Shown: positions 1-8,163 of the stretch, one piece after another | Position numbering within the stretch: position 1 is the first letter of the stretch | Layout: each line of letters opens with the position of its first letter | Assembly (NCBI GenBank): GCA_031180805.1 | Contig: JAPSLL010000014.1 | Span: 1 to 64,000, forward strand | Length of the DNA: 64,000 bases | Reading direction: 5' to 3' | DNA from: Bacillus sp. (in: firmicutes) | GTDB lineage: Bacteria; Bacillota; Bacilli; Bacillales; Bacillaceae | Notes under the pieces: generated by a model | What the model was told of the DNA's origin: nothing | The model's input: only the letters and a program-made list of their open reading frames with translations | The model's database searches: none | Made by a program: the position numbers and the translations under genes

Positions 1-90
1 AAATATTGTTCTGTCTCACATTCATTAAGTGCTACGATAACAGCAAGTTACTCAATTAATAGTGAAGAAAAAAAGATGCTTGATGAATAA
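1..90 (+). CDS. C-terminal fragment, probably OsmC/Ohr-family protein
   Basis: The first frame is open from base 1 to a TAA at 88-90, giving 29 residues that begin KYCSVSHSL. The pattern Y-C-S/P-V-S-x-S-L followed by a beta-strand-like stretch resembles the C-terminal resolving-cysteine segment of OsmC-family peroxide-stress proteins. A hairpin terminator follows directly, which supports this being the end of a real gene. The upstream part lies outside the window, so the family call rests on this short tail only. Confidence 0.42.
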   Translation, partial: KYCSVSHSLSATITASYSINSEEKKMLDE

Positions 91-100
91 CAATACACAG

Positions 101-130
101 AAAAAGCTTGAGAATTCTCAAGCTTTTTTT
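101..130. terminator. Bidirectional rho-independent terminator
   Basis: AAAAAGCTTGAGAA followed by TTCTCAAGCTTTTTTT forms a perfect stem with A/T runs on both sides. It lies between the convergent OsmC-like gene end and the efflux pump gene, so it can end transcription from both directions. Confidence 0.85.
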
Positions 131-156
131 GTTATATAAACGTTTAAGATGATAAT

Positions 157-1686
157 TTAGTGATCATTAGTTTTTTTAGGAAGCTCCGTCGTTACTTCAA
201 CCCGTGCATTCCCCATCATTAAAACCAAGATTGCTGCTATCGCAATTGGAATTAGAGCTAGCATAAAAGTGTTCGTAATCGATTCCGACATTGAATTTAC
301 AATTTTATCAAGAATTTCATCGGGTATATTTTCACGTGCATCTGATTGAAAGAGCTGCTGGGGATCATTGAGCTTAGCCATTGCTTGAGCATTATTACCC
401 CCAAAGTTGTCAAACGCAGCTTTTAATTTTTCAGTAAAACTATTATTTTGGATGACGCCATAAATCGTTACACCTAAGGTCATTCCTAAGGAACGGAGAA
501 ATGAATTCGTTGAATTTGCAGTTCCACGGTATCTCTGCTCCAAATTATGAATCGAGGCTGTTGGCAATAGCGAGAATGAGAAGCCCACTCCAAACCCAAC
601 GATAATCATATAGACTGTTAACAGTGAACGACTCGTTTCAGGTGTTAAAGTACCGAGTAAATACATACCTATAAAATAAGATATGACAGAAATAATCATT
701 AAATTTCGGAAGCTCGTTTTTGTTTGGAAAATCCCCCCAATTGCACTACCTAAAACTGATCCTAACATCATTGGGGTCAAAATAAATCCTGCATTTGTTG
801 CTGAACCTCCATAAACTGCTTGAACAAAAATCGGGATAAATACTGTCAATATAATAAATGTACCACCGTATAGGAAGGCAAGGATTTGTGAAGTTGCGAA
901 TAATCGTTTTTTAAATAACCAAAATGGAATGATCGGATCAGCTGCAAACCGTTCGAGTATGAAAAAAACAATAATAAAGATTCCAAATATACTAAATAAG
1001 CTTATGATTTGGGGTGAATTCCATGCAAATTGTTCTCCGCCTAATTCAAGTGCAAACATAAGGCTGATGATAGCAATTACAAGGGTTGTAGCACCGCCCC
1101 AATCAATTTTTTGTTTTATATGTTGAGGAGACTCCTTGTAATAGCGAACGATAAAAAATAACGAAATGATCCCAAGTGGGACATTTACATAAAATATCCA
1201 GTGCCAGCTTATGTATTCTGTAATATATGCGCCAAGCAAAGGTCCTAATACGCTTGAAGCTCCAAAGACAGCTCCCAATAATCCGGTCATTTTTCCTCGT
1301 TTTTCAGGAGGGAATATATCAAAAATAATTGTAAAGGCAATAGGCATTAGTGCTCCTCCACCAATTCCTTGAATAGCACGAAAAATACTTAATTGAACAA
1401 TACTCTGCGCAAGGCCGCAAAGTGCCGAGCCAATTAAGAAAATGATTAATCCGAAAAGAAAAAATCTTTTTCGGCCATACATATCTGAAAGTTTACCGAA
1501 AATAGGCATACCAGCCATTGTTGCTACCATATAGGCAGATGTAACCCAAACAAATTTGTCAAAACCTCCAAGATCTGAAACAATCGTACCCATTGCAGTA
1601 GCAACGATTGTATTATCCATTGCTGACATTAAAATTGCTAATAAAAGACCAGTAACGATAAATTTTTGGTGTTTATTTTGCTCCAT
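157..1686 (-). CDS. MFS drug efflux transporter, DHA2 (EmrB/QacA) family, 14 TM
   Basis: This is a 509-residue proton-driven multidrug exporter of the plasma membrane. The N-terminus carries the DHA2 pattern LMSAMDNTIVATA (about residues 19-31), then FGKLSDMYGRKR (about 63-74, the loop 2-3 MFS motif) and RAIQGIGGGALMPIAF (about 103-118, TM4). LGAVFGASSVLGPLLGA (about 137-153) is the antiporter motif C in TM5. Length and hydrophobic profile fit the 14-TM class. The start codon follows AAAGGAG. It is divergent from a marR-type gene across a region with a strong palindrome, so repression by that regulator is likely. The substrate cannot be read from the sequence. Confidence 0.92.
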   Translation of the reverse strand: MEQNKHQKFIVTGLLLAILMSAMDNTIVATAMGTIVSDLGGFDKFVWVTSAYMVATMAGMPIFGKLSDMYGRKRFFLFGLIIFLIGSALCGLAQSIVQLSIFRAIQGIGGGALMPIAFTIIFDIFPPEKRGKMTGLLGAVFGASSVLGPLLGAYITEYISWHWIFYVNVPLGIISLFFIVRYYKESPQHIKQKIDWGGATTLVIAIISLMFALELGGEQFAWNSPQIISLFSIFGIFIIVFFILERFAADPIIPFWLFKKRLFATSQILAFLYGGTFIILTVFIPIFVQAVYGGSATNAGFILTPMMLGSVLGSAIGGIFQTKTSFRNLMIISVISYFIGMYLLGTLTPETSRSLLTVYMIIVGFGVGFSFSLLPTASIHNLEQRYRGTANSTNSFLRSLGMTLGVTIYGVIQNNSFTEKLKAAFDNFGGNNAQAMAKLNDPQQLFQSDARENIPDEILDKIVNSMSESITNTFMLALIPIAIAAILVLMMGNARVEVTTELPKKTNDH

Positions 1687-1727
1687 CTAGTGCTTTCTCC
1701 TTTCGGTAAGAAAATTGCTCTCTCACT

Positions 1728-1756
1728 TTGCACGATGATATGTTTAAAAGTAAAAT
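1728..1756 (+). promoter_or_regulatory. Sigma-A promoter for the marR-type gene
   Basis: TTGCAC (1728-1733), a 17-bp spacer, then TAAAAT (1751-1756). The predicted start near 1763 puts the downstream palindrome (1771-1800) at about +8 to +37, a road-block position for autorepression. Confidence 0.6.
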
Positions 1757-1770
1757 GATAACAAACTTTT

Positions 1771-1800
1771 AAAATTGTCTCGATAATCGAGATAATTTTA
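1771..1800. promoter_or_regulatory. MarR-type operator palindrome
   Basis: AAAATTGTCTCGAT faces ATCGAGATAATTTT, a 28-bp dyad with a single mismatch, placed between the divergent efflux pump and regulator genes. MarR proteins usually bind such dyads to repress both directions. Binding is inferred from position and symmetry only. Confidence 0.7.
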
Positions 1801-1823
1801 AGTTTATGGGAGGGATAAAGTCT

Positions 1824-2297
1824 ATGTCAAGCTTAAATAGTAGAAAAAGGTTACAGATTGAAGCGGTAACACAACAGCTTAGAAAACTTAGTATTAGAAG
1901 TGTTTTATTTCAACAAAATATTACACATGCATTAGGGGTGATTCAAACAGATTTAAAAACAATCGATATTTTAGCGGAAACGGGACCAATAACCGCTGGG
2001 GAGTTAGCAACTATTACCGGAAATAGTACAAGTTCAGTTACAGCAATTTTAGATCGTTTAGAAAAGGCTGGGTTTATTAAAAGAATAAGAAATACACAAG
2101 ACCGGCGAAAAGTAATGATAATTTTATTGGAGGATAAGGTAAAGAAATTGCAACTGTATTATTCATCTTTATCAGAGTCTACTAAAGAATATTGTGAAAA
2201 ATATAGTGTAGATGAGTTAGAACTTATTATTAAATTTATTTCAGATGTGGCACAGATTGTTGAAACAGAAGGGAGATTAATTAGGAAAAAATTATAA
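1824..2297 (+). CDS. MarR family transcriptional regulator
   Basis: A 157-residue winged-helix regulator, probably a ligand-responsive repressor of the divergent efflux pump. It shows the usual MarR layout: N-terminal dimer helix, recognition helix GELATITGNSTSSVTAILDRLEKAGFI around residues 57-82, wing with the conserved R-x-x-D-R-R (IRNTQDRRKV), and a C-terminal dimer helix. The ATG at 1824 is preferred over an in-frame ATG at 1806 because GGGAGGG at 1808-1814 gives correct spacing only for the later codon. Confidence 0.88.
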   Translation: MSSLNSRKRLQIEAVTQQLRKLSIRSVLFQQNITHALGVIQTDLKTIDILAETGPITAGELATITGNSTSSVTAILDRLEKAGFIKRIRNTQDRRKVMIILLEDKVKKLQLYYSSLSESTKEYCEKYSVDELELIIKFISDVAQIVETEGRLIRKKL

Positions 2298-2389
2298 CTT
2301 ATTCCTACAATTGATGAGGTAGGTAGTGGATTAAAATGATTTAAAAATGTTGAGGCTTATTGATTTTACTGTAATTGCTTATATCGAAA

Positions 2390-2430
2390 CGATAGAGGAA
2401 AAGGAGGATTGTTAAAATCCTCCACTATCG
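2390..2430. terminator. Hairpin between convergent genes, possible terminator
   Basis: CGATAG (2390-2395) pairs with CTATCG (2425-2430) and encloses GGAGGATT/AATCCTCC. It separates the convergent marR and nitroreductase genes. There is no good U-run on either side, so terminator activity is uncertain. Confidence 0.45.
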
Positions 2431-2445
2431 AAATTCTCGCTCTTT

Positions 2446-3069
2446 TTAATGATAAGTTACAATTTTATCAAGTGGGAATCGATGGTGTTCATAACCTTCT
2501 GAGGCTTGACGACCAAATGGCACCATTGCAGCAAATTTAATATGTTCGGGTAGTGAGAGCAATTCCTTGACTTTCTCGTGATCAAACCCTAGCATTGGTA
2601 CACTTGCAAAGCCGAGACCTTGAATGGCTGTTAGTAAGAACCCTAATGCAATATTTGTTTGAGTAAGTCCCCATTGACCTCGTTCCTCAACACTCATCCC
2701 ACTAAAGAAGGAAGATAAATTTGCAACCTCTTCTTGTTGACGTTCAAGTGATAAACCGGGATGTACTGTTTCGGCTAAATGGGCAATAACATCTTCCATA
2801 TCACTGACAACTAAGACAACTGCAGGGGCAGAGGTGACTTGTTTTTGACCATAAGCAGCCTCTTGTAGCTTTTCCTTTAGCTGATTATCAGTTATTACGT
2901 GAAATCTCCATGGCTGAAGGTTCCATGCACTTGGTGTTAATCGGACTAACTCAAATATTTCATTAAGCTCTTCTTTCGTAATTGCTTCTTGCTCAAACTT
3001 TCGAATACTATGTCTAGATTCAATTGCTTCCTGTACAGAAAGGTTTTTCTTGATCGTTTGAGTTTTCAA
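2446..3069 (-). CDS. Nitroreductase family protein
   Basis: A 207-residue FMN-dependent NAD(P)H oxidoreductase of the nitroreductase fold. Recognisable blocks are AIESRHSIRKF near the N-terminus (FMN phosphate contact), LTPSAWNLQPWRFHVI (about residues 46-61, the SxxNxQPW motif), and GFLLTAIQGLGFASVPMLGFD before the C-terminal FGRQA. I place the start at TTG (3067-3069) because GGGAGGAGAG lies just upstream; the longer frame to 3111 has no comparable site. Physiological substrate unknown; family members reduce quinones, nitroaromatics or flavins. Confidence 0.88.
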   Translation of the reverse strand: MKTQTIKKNLSVQEAIESRHSIRKFEQEAITKEELNEIFELVRLTPSAWNLQPWRFHVITDNQLKEKLQEAAYGQKQVTSAPAVVLVVSDMEDVIAHLAETVHPGLSLERQQEEVANLSSFFSGMSVEERGQWGLTQTNIALGFLLTAIQGLGFASVPMLGFDHEKVKELLSLPEHIKFAAMVPFGRQASEGYEHHRFPLDKIVTYH

Positions 3070-3194
3070 TGAATCTCTCCTCCCATTGATAAAAACTAAA
3101 CGTAGATACAATCTACAGAGTTAGTATGTACATGGAAAGGTTTTTAACTCGATACTTGGAAATGCAATAACTATTAAAATTTCCATAATGTAGG

Positions 3195-3275
3195 GAAAAA
3201 AGCTGTCACATTAATTGTCCTACCTCTTATCTATATTGATTGAGAAAGGACAATTTAAGATGCAGACAGCTTTTT
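3195..3275. terminator. Long imperfect hairpin terminator
   Basis: AAAAAAGCTGTC (3195-3206) and AATTGTCC (3213-3220) pair with GGACAATT (3248-3255) and GACAGCTTTTT (3265-3275). On the minus strand it ends in a T-run right after the AhpD-like gene, so it probably terminates that transcript before the nitroreductase gene. Confidence 0.65.
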
Positions 3276-3291
3276 ACTTCATATACATTCA

Positions 3292-3663
3292 CTACTGCTT
3301 TAATTGATTTAGTTCTTGAATGCATTCTTGTACAAGTGTTACGGCCTGACTCATCGTTGCACCACCACCAAAAGCAGCAGTTACACCAATTGCTTCAAGA
3401 ATTTCTTCTTCACTGCAACCTTCATCTAAACAGCCCTTAGTATGATAAATAATACAATATTCATCTTGAGAGTAAAGGCTAATTCCTAATGCGATTAGTT
3501 GTTTTTCTTTTTTTGATAAGCTACCTTCTTTAAAGCATTCCTCAGTAAAGTCATTAAATTTACTTGCAAGCTCTGGCATTTTTTTTGTGAAGGTTCCTAA
3601 ACCTGCCTTATAATGATGAAGTGCTTCTTCTGTTGAATTTCTTGCTTCAAACTCCATTTCCAT
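3292..3663 (-). CDS. Carboxymuconolactone decarboxylase (AhpD-like) family protein
   Basis: A 123-residue alpha-helical protein with the CMD core: [31 protein letters not shown]. The EYC-x3-H arrangement matches the AhpD-type active-site helix (Cys plus His). A second cysteine lies at KGC rather than in the CxxC spacing of true AhpD, so peroxidase-partner activity is uncertain. The start is taken as ATG 3661-3663, where GGAG sits 5 nt upstream; GTG at 3669 and ATG at 3657 are alternatives. It is a single gene between terminator-like hairpin and a membrane protein gene. Confidence 0.78.
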   Translation of the reverse strand: MEMEFEARNSTEEALHHYKAGLGTFTKKMPELASKFNDFTEECFKEGSLSKKEKQLIALGISLYSQDEYCIIYHTKGCLDEGCSEEEILEAIGVTAAFGGGATMSQAVTLVQECIQELNQLKQ

Positions 3664-3737
3664 CCTCACTCCAATACATCGATTTTAAAAATCCAAGGTT
3701 AGTATGAGCTAAAGACGGAATCATTAATCAAAAAAGT

Positions 3738-4379
3738 CTATAAGGAAATCGTCAAACTTATATTTTTCGCTTCTTTTGTTTTTAAGAAAACTGTATATGT
3801 ATCTTCTTCACCTGAAAATTCAATTGTCCCACTATGCTTGTTGTTTACAATATCCTCCCAGACTACTTCGTTGCTTGTAGAACTTTTCACAATAATAGAG
3901 AAGCTCCCTTCTTCACAACTAACTTCATAAGGAATCGTCATAACACCTGAAGAGGTAATGTCAAAAGAAGTCACTTCATACGATCCTTTTAGTTTTCCGA
4001 TTGAAAGCTCTACTTTATTATTTGTAGCAACTTTATTTGTATTTATAGCTAGATTTTCCCCATTTAAAGCGACAAACATAATAACTGCGGATAATATCAC
4101 GCTTATACCAATACCTATACTAAATATCACGAGGACTATTTGCGAACGATTTCGTTGCCATTGATTACTAACAATTAGTAAATAATAAATCAATCTAAAC
4201 ATGATTGGAAAAGTGATTGCACCTATTAAAACGGGTGCGATGATTCCAGAAACGAAAGCTTGTATGAGTAAAAGTAATAATGAGAAAAAATAAAACGAAA
4301 CGACAACATTGTAAATGATACGTAAAAAGGTATTTGTATTTTGACGTTTACCAAATAAGAACACAATGACTTTTTTCAT
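3738..4379 (-). CDS. Membrane protein of unknown function with extracytoplasmic C-terminal domain
   Basis: I do not recognise a family. The 213-residue product has a basic N-terminus, hydrophobic segments at about residues 20-42, 44-68 and 81-106, then a hydrophilic, strand-rich domain of about 105 residues (from NGENLAINTNKV to the end), rich in Ser, Thr, Val and Glu and probably outside the cell. Start ATG at 4377-4379 follows AAGGTG with 6-nt spacing. It stands alone and divergent to splA. Confidence 0.65.
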   Translation of the reverse strand: MKKVIVFLFGKRQNTNTFLRIIYNVVVSFYFFSLLLLLIQAFVSGIIAPVLIGAITFPIMFRLIYYLLIVSNQWQRNRSQIVLVIFSIGIGISVILSAVIMFVALNGENLAINTNKVATNNKVELSIGKLKGSYEVTSFDITSSGVMTIPYEVSCEEGSFSIIVKSSTSNEVVWEDIVNNKHSGTIEFSGEEDTYTVFLKTKEAKNISLTISL

Positions 4380-4512
4380 CAAATCACCTTATTTCTAAAT
4401 TTTTTTTATGACATTTCATTATTTTAACGTTTTTCCACAAATATGTAATCATAAAACTTTGATGAAATACGGAAAATGAAAGTATTAAATAGAAAAGGTG
4501 TGTGTTTTAATA

Positions 4513-4755
4513 ATGGACTTTGATAATGAAATGACGTCTTACAGTCCTGGTGATATTGTTTATGTATTTTATCGAAATCCTCATACTCAAGATGTGGCTA
4601 ATATTCAAGAGGCAGCAGTTGTCAATAACCCGGAAAATCCAAATGAGCTAGCGATATTTCTATACGAAACTTACTATCCTTTAACAAATGAGATTGCTGT
4701 ATATTCAAGTGAAGAAGAGGCAAAAGCAGCTTATGACTATTACTTTAGTATGTAG
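4513..4755 (+). CDS. splA: Transcriptional regulator SplA
   Basis: An 80-residue protein (B. subtilis SplA is about the same length) with the recognisable core SPGDIVYVFYRNPHTQDVANI, then AAVVNNPENPNELAIFLYETYYPL. In B. subtilis SplA is a negative regulator of the spore photoproduct lyase operon expressed in the forespore under SigG. splB follows after 14 bp, so the operon is conserved. I start at ATG 4513; a GTG at 4498 overlaps the ribosome binding site AAAGGTG. A clear SigG promoter could not be fixed by eye. Confidence 0.92.
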   Translation: MDFDNEMTSYSPGDIVYVFYRNPHTQDVANIQEAAVVNNPENPNELAIFLYETYYPLTNEIAVYSSEEEAKAAYDYYFSM

Positions 4756-4769
4756 AGGGATGCGAAAAA

Positions 4770-5801
4770 ATGAGTAGACCACCATTTGTACCACAGCTTG
4801 TTTACTTTGAACCGAAAGCACTGGAATATCCATTAGGACAGCAATTAAAAGAAAAGTTTGAAAAAATGGATTTGGAAATAAAATATACAACCTCACATAA
4901 TCAAATTCGTAATTTGCCAGGGGACAATGATTTTCAGAAATACCGTGTTGCCAAATCTACACTTGTTGTGGGGATTCGAAAAACATTAAAATTCGATACT
5001 TCTAAACCATCTGCAGAATATGCTATTCCATTTGCGACAGGGTGTATGGGACATTGTCATTATTGCTATTTACAAACGACTATGGGAAGTAAGCCATATA
5101 TTCGTACGTACGTGAACGTCGATGAAATCTTGGATGCTGCGGATAAATATATAGAAGAGCGTGCTCCTGAATTTACGCGATTTGAAGCCGCATGTACATC
5201 AGACATTGTCGGCATTGATCATTTAACACATACTTTAAAAAGAGCAATTGAGCATTTTGGAAAATCAGAATACGGAAAATTACGTTTTGTCACAAAGTTT
5301 CATCATGTTGATCATTTATTAGATGCTAAGCATAATGGGAAAACTAGGTTTAGATTTAGTATCAATGCCGATTATGTTATAAAAAACTTTGAGCCAGGTA
5401 CATCTTCACTAGCTGATCGCTTACAAGCAGCAGGAAAGGTAGCAAGAGCCGGATATCCACTTGGTTTTATTGTTGCTCCAATTTATCTGCATGAAGGCTG
5501 GGAGGATGGATATTATCATATGTTTGAAAGATTGGATGCAGAGTTACCAGAGGAGGCGAAAAAGGATATAACGTTTGAATTTATCCAACATCGCTTTACA
5601 AAGCCAGCAAAGAAGGTAATTGAGAAGAACTACCCGATGACAAAGTTAGAACTAGATGAATCAGCTAGACGATATAAATGGGGGAAATATGGTATTGGAA
5701 AGTATATTTATCAAAAGGAAGAGGAAGAAGATATAAAATCTCATTTATACTCTTATATGGAAAAATTCTTTCCAAATGCAAAGCTAGAGTATTTTACATG
5801 A
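4770..5801 (+). CDS. splB: Spore photoproduct lyase
   Basis: A 343-residue radical-SAM DNA repair enzyme that reverses the thymine dimer 5-thyminyl-5,6-dihydrothymine in UV-damaged spore DNA during germination. The [4Fe-4S] cluster motif C-x3-C-x2-C is at Cys92, Cys96 and Cys99 (GCMGHCHYC). Cys142 (EAACTSD) matches the hydrogen-donor cysteine Cys141 of the B. subtilis enzyme. Length equals the family norm. It is translated from ATG behind GAGGGATG, directly after splA. A hairpin at 5816-5840 ends the operon. Confidence 0.96.
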   Translation: MSRPPFVPQLVYFEPKALEYPLGQQLKEKFEKMDLEIKYTTSHNQIRNLPGDNDFQKYRVAKSTLVVGIRKTLKFDTSKPSAEYAIPFATGCMGHCHYCYLQTTMGSKPYIRTYVNVDEILDAADKYIEERAPEFTRFEAACTSDIVGIDHLTHTLKRAIEHFGKSEYGKLRFVTKFHHVDHLLDAKHNGKTRFRFSINADYVIKNFEPGTSSLADRLQAAGKVARAGYPLGFIVAPIYLHEGWEDGYYHMFERLDAELPEEAKKDITFEFIQHRFTKPAKKVIEKNYPMTKLELDESARRYKWGKYGIGKYIYQKEEEEDIKSHLYSYMEKFFPNAKLEYFT

Positions 5802-5815
5802 TGAAAGAAATGATA

Positions 5816-5840
5816 GAAGGAAAGGAATCTCCTTTCCTTC
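5816..5840. terminator. Hairpin between convergent splB and catalase genes
   Basis: GAAGGAAAGGA (5816-5826) and TCCTTTCCTTC (5830-5840) form an 11-bp perfect stem with a 3-nt loop. It lies between the two convergent genes. The T-run is weak on both strands, so its efficiency is uncertain. Confidence 0.6.
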
Positions 5841-5850
5841 CAAAGGTTTG

Positions 5851-6711
5851 TTATTTCATATTCGGAGGAATAAGTCCTTGTGTGTCCTTAAGAACTGCTG
5901 GTGGAGTATCATGAATATACGGAGGTGCAGGACGTAATACAGGCTTTTTAGCTAGGGGTACTGGATTTTCCACATAATTAAATTGGCCAAGTCCATCCAT
6001 ACTTGGTCCGTGAGCCCAGCGACCTTGTGCACTTTGGTTACCTTTAGAGAAATTAAACAGTGTGTATGAAACTTCTTGTTTTTCTAATTCCTTTGGGAAG
6101 GTACTTGGGACAACAACATTTTCTTTTGCTTCAAGCTCTTTAATTGCGGCAATCCATTGGTTTTGATGCATTGTATCTCTAGCGATTAACCATGATAGCA
6201 TATCCTTTACGCCACGATCATTAGTTTCCTCATATAAACGAACAACTTGCAAACGTCCCTGTGATTCTGCATTTAAATTTGCTCTAAAGTCTGCTAATAA
6301 ATTTCCGCTCGCAATGATATAATCTGCTGTCCAGCGATTGCCTACACTATCAGCTGGCATTGCCCCTAAACCTGAAACAATTACATGCTGTGGGTTCATT
6401 CCACCTAATATGGCACCAATTATCGGATCCTTTGCAGCTGTCTCTAAATCCCCAACAGGTGCACCATCTAATAATCGTGCAATCATTGTAGCTAGCATTT
6501 CAATATGAGCTAGCTCCTCAGCACCTGTATCCATTAATAAATCTTTATATTTTCCGTTTCCCCGTACGCTCCATCCTTGAAAAAGGTATTGTAAAGCAAC
6601 GGAAATCTCTCCAAATTGCCCCCCAAGTACTTCTTGTAATTTCTTTGCAAAAAGCGGATCGGGTCTTTCAGGCTTTGCATGGTATTGCAATTCTTTTACA
6701 TGATAAAACAA
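5851..6711 (-). CDS. Manganese catalase
   Basis: A 286-residue non-haem dimanganese catalase (H2O2 to water and oxygen). All five expected metal ligands are present: Glu35 (GGQFGEISVALQY), Glu66 and His69 (GAEELAHIEM), Glu149 (NAESQGRLQ) and His182 (ARDTMHQNQW). Their spacing agrees closely with the structurally known Lactobacillus plantarum enzyme. The C-terminal tail is Pro-rich (RPAPPYIHDTPPA), as in Bacillus YdbD-like catalases. It is a single-gene unit convergent to splAB. Close relatives in Bacillus include spore coat proteins of the CotJC type, but this longer form is the vegetative/general-stress subgroup; which applies here is not decidable. Confidence 0.93.
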   Translation of the reverse strand: MFYHVKELQYHAKPERPDPLFAKKLQEVLGGQFGEISVALQYLFQGWSVRGNGKYKDLLMDTGAEELAHIEMLATMIARLLDGAPVGDLETAAKDPIIGAILGGMNPQHVIVSGLGAMPADSVGNRWTADYIIASGNLLADFRANLNAESQGRLQVVRLYEETNDRGVKDMLSWLIARDTMHQNQWIAAIKELEAKENVVVPSTFPKELEKQEVSYTLFNFSKGNQSAQGRWAHGPSMDGLGQFNYVENPVPLAKKPVLRPAPPYIHDTPPAVLKDTQGLIPPNMK

Positions 6712-6877
6712 AGGAAATCACCTCATAAAATAATGTCAGCCCTTAGCTACAGTACAGTATATTTTAGGGAGACAATTGGGTGTATGTCCTAAATATGGTT
6801 CATCATGTAAATATTTCATTAATGTCAGAAAACATGATGATTTCTTCTTTAGTTTAGAAAGATCGTTACAAATAAAT

Positions 6878-7435
6878 TTAAGATTGCTTTACAACCTTTT
6901 TATCATCCTTTTTCGGCCAAATAAAATTGGATACGCTAATAATCAAATCGATTACTAAAACAACACTCCAAATCATCATTAAGCTAAATAAAGCTTGAGT
7001 TCGGGATGAATCATTTATGAAGTAAATCATTGTAAAAATAAGACCATTGCCAATGAGATACGAAAGAAGGTGTTTTAACCACCCTTTAGAATAGTGAATG
7101 GCATATTCCATTCCATAACGTTTTTCAGGCTTTGTTCCTTCCTTCATTATATAATATTGAAAACGTTCATCAGCCCATTTAATCATACTTTTTCCGAATA
7201 CGATAGATACTCCGATGTAGATGGCTGCGATGCCGTGAACAGTTGAGGCAACAGCGCCTTGATAGAGATCTATACTTGTAATGATTAATAGAATCAAATC
7301 AATCAATGGGGTTAGAGCTAATAACATAAGACCTAGCTTCTTCTGTTTAAAGATATATCTTACGATTAAACCTAATAAAATGACGATCCAAAATCCTATT
7401 TCACAGCCAATAATCATCCATGTAATAAAACTCAA
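6878..7435 (-). CDS. TetR-controlled integral membrane protein, unknown function
   Basis: A 185-residue hydrophobic protein with about five or six membrane segments: roughly residues 4-26, 34-53, 57-80, 119-139 and 146-168. A charged cytoplasmic loop with KWADERFQYYIMKEGTKPEKRYG precedes the last two. I start at TTG 7433-7435, behind AAAGGGAG; longer frames would run through the operator. It is divergent from a tetR-type gene and its promoter carries two TetR operator copies, so it is probably that regulator's main target. I cannot name its substrate or family with certainty. Confidence 0.7.
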   Translation of the reverse strand: MSFITWMIIGCEIGFWIVILLGLIVRYIFKQKKLGLMLLALTPLIDLILLIITSIDLYQGAVASTVHGIAAIYIGVSIVFGKSMIKWADERFQYYIMKEGTKPEKRYGMEYAIHYSKGWLKHLLSYLIGNGLIFTMIYFINDSSRTQALFSLMMIWSVVLVIDLIISVSNFIWPKKDDKKVVKQS

Positions 7436-7454
7436 TTTTGAACACTCCCTTTTT

Positions 7455-7468
7455 AATACGCTTGTATT
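7455..7468. promoter_or_regulatory. TetR operator copy 1
   Basis: AATACgcttGTATT, a dyad set within the longer shared context TTTTTAATAC-n4-GTATTATTTAA. It lies just downstream of the predicted transcription start of the membrane protein gene, between promoter and ribosome binding site. Confidence 0.75.
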
Positions 7469-7478
7469 ATTTAAAAAC

Positions 7479-7507
7479 ATCATATCATGGAAGCTTTTTT
7501 AATACAA
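7479..7507 (-). promoter_or_regulatory. Promoter of the membrane protein gene
   Basis: Read on the minus strand: TTGTAT (7502-7507), 17-bp spacer, TATGAT (7479-7484). The -35 lies inside operator copy 2 and the start region runs into operator copy 1, so a bound TetR dimer would block it at two points. Confidence 0.65.
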
Positions 7508-7514
7508 CTGTATT
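7501..7514. promoter_or_regulatory. TetR operator copy 2
   Basis: AATACaactGTATT in the same TTTTTAATAC-n4-GTATTATTTAA context as copy 1, 46 bp away centre to centre. It covers the -35 of the leftward promoter and ends 6 bp before the -35 of the rightward tetR promoter. Confidence 0.75.
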
Positions 7515-7520
7515 ATTTAA

Positions 7521-7549
7521 TTGAATATGAAATCATCTATTGATAAAAT
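7521..7549 (+). promoter_or_regulatory. tetR promoter with start point at the ATG
   Basis: TTGAAT (7521-7526), a 17-bp spacer, TAAAAT (7544-7549). The normal start point, about 7 nt below the -10, coincides with the ATG at 7556. No Shine-Dalgarno sequence is present between them, so the message is probably leaderless. Confidence 0.6.
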
Positions 7550-7555
7550 GGACAT

Positions 7556-8140
7556 ATGCCAAAAATTGTTGATCATGAAAAAAGAAGAAAACAAATTGCC
7601 GAAGCAACGTGGAGAGTTATTTTGAACGAGGGTATTGAAGGTGCTACAGTGAGAAATATTGCGAAGGAAGCAAATATTTCATTAGGTGCATTACGCCACT
7701 ATTTTTCTACCCAGGATGAACTGCTTGTTTATGCGATGAATTTAGTAAAGGAACAAGCAACAGAAAGAATTAAGAAGATTGTTGTCCAAGATACACCGCC
7801 AAAGGAAATCATTTTAAAGGTTTTACTGGAATTGTTACCTGTTAATGAAGAAACTAGAGTAGAAATGGAGGTATGGTTTGCTTTTATTGGACATGTTAGA
7901 AATAAACAGGGAATGTTAAAGCTCCATGAGGACGGTGTTTATGAAGGAATTAAAGTTCTAGTTGAAAATATGGTCGAGTTTGGATTATTAAAGGATGGTC
8001 TTGATAAAGAAATGGAAACAGAGAGATTGTATTCACTAATTGATGGACTAGCATTACATGCAATTTTAGAACCAGGTCGACTGAACAAAGAGAAAATTAC
8101 CCGCGTATTAACGTATCATTTAGAATCGATTTGGGTTTAA
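7556..8140 (+). CDS. TetR/AcrR family transcriptional regulator
   Basis: A 194-residue regulator. The N-terminal HTH reads RRKQIAEATWRVILNEGIEGATVRNIAKEANISLGALRHYFSTQDELL (residues about 10-57), typical TetR with the recognition helix SLGALRHYF. The remaining 135 residues are the helical ligand/dimer domain, with a tryptophan-containing helix (VWFAFIGHVRN) like PksA/BetI-type members. It probably represses the divergent membrane protein gene through two identical operators. The ATG has no ribosome binding site, consistent with a leaderless transcript. Inducer unknown. Confidence 0.9.
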   Translation: MPKIVDHEKRRKQIAEATWRVILNEGIEGATVRNIAKEANISLGALRHYFSTQDELLVYAMNLVKEQATERIKKIVVQDTPPKEIILKVLLELLPVNEETRVEMEVWFAFIGHVRNKQGMLKLHEDGVYEGIKVLVENMVEFGLLKDGLDKEMETERLYSLIDGLALHAILEPGRLNKEKITRVLTYHLESIWV

Positions 8141-8163
8141 AGTAAAAATGCTTAAAACTATGA

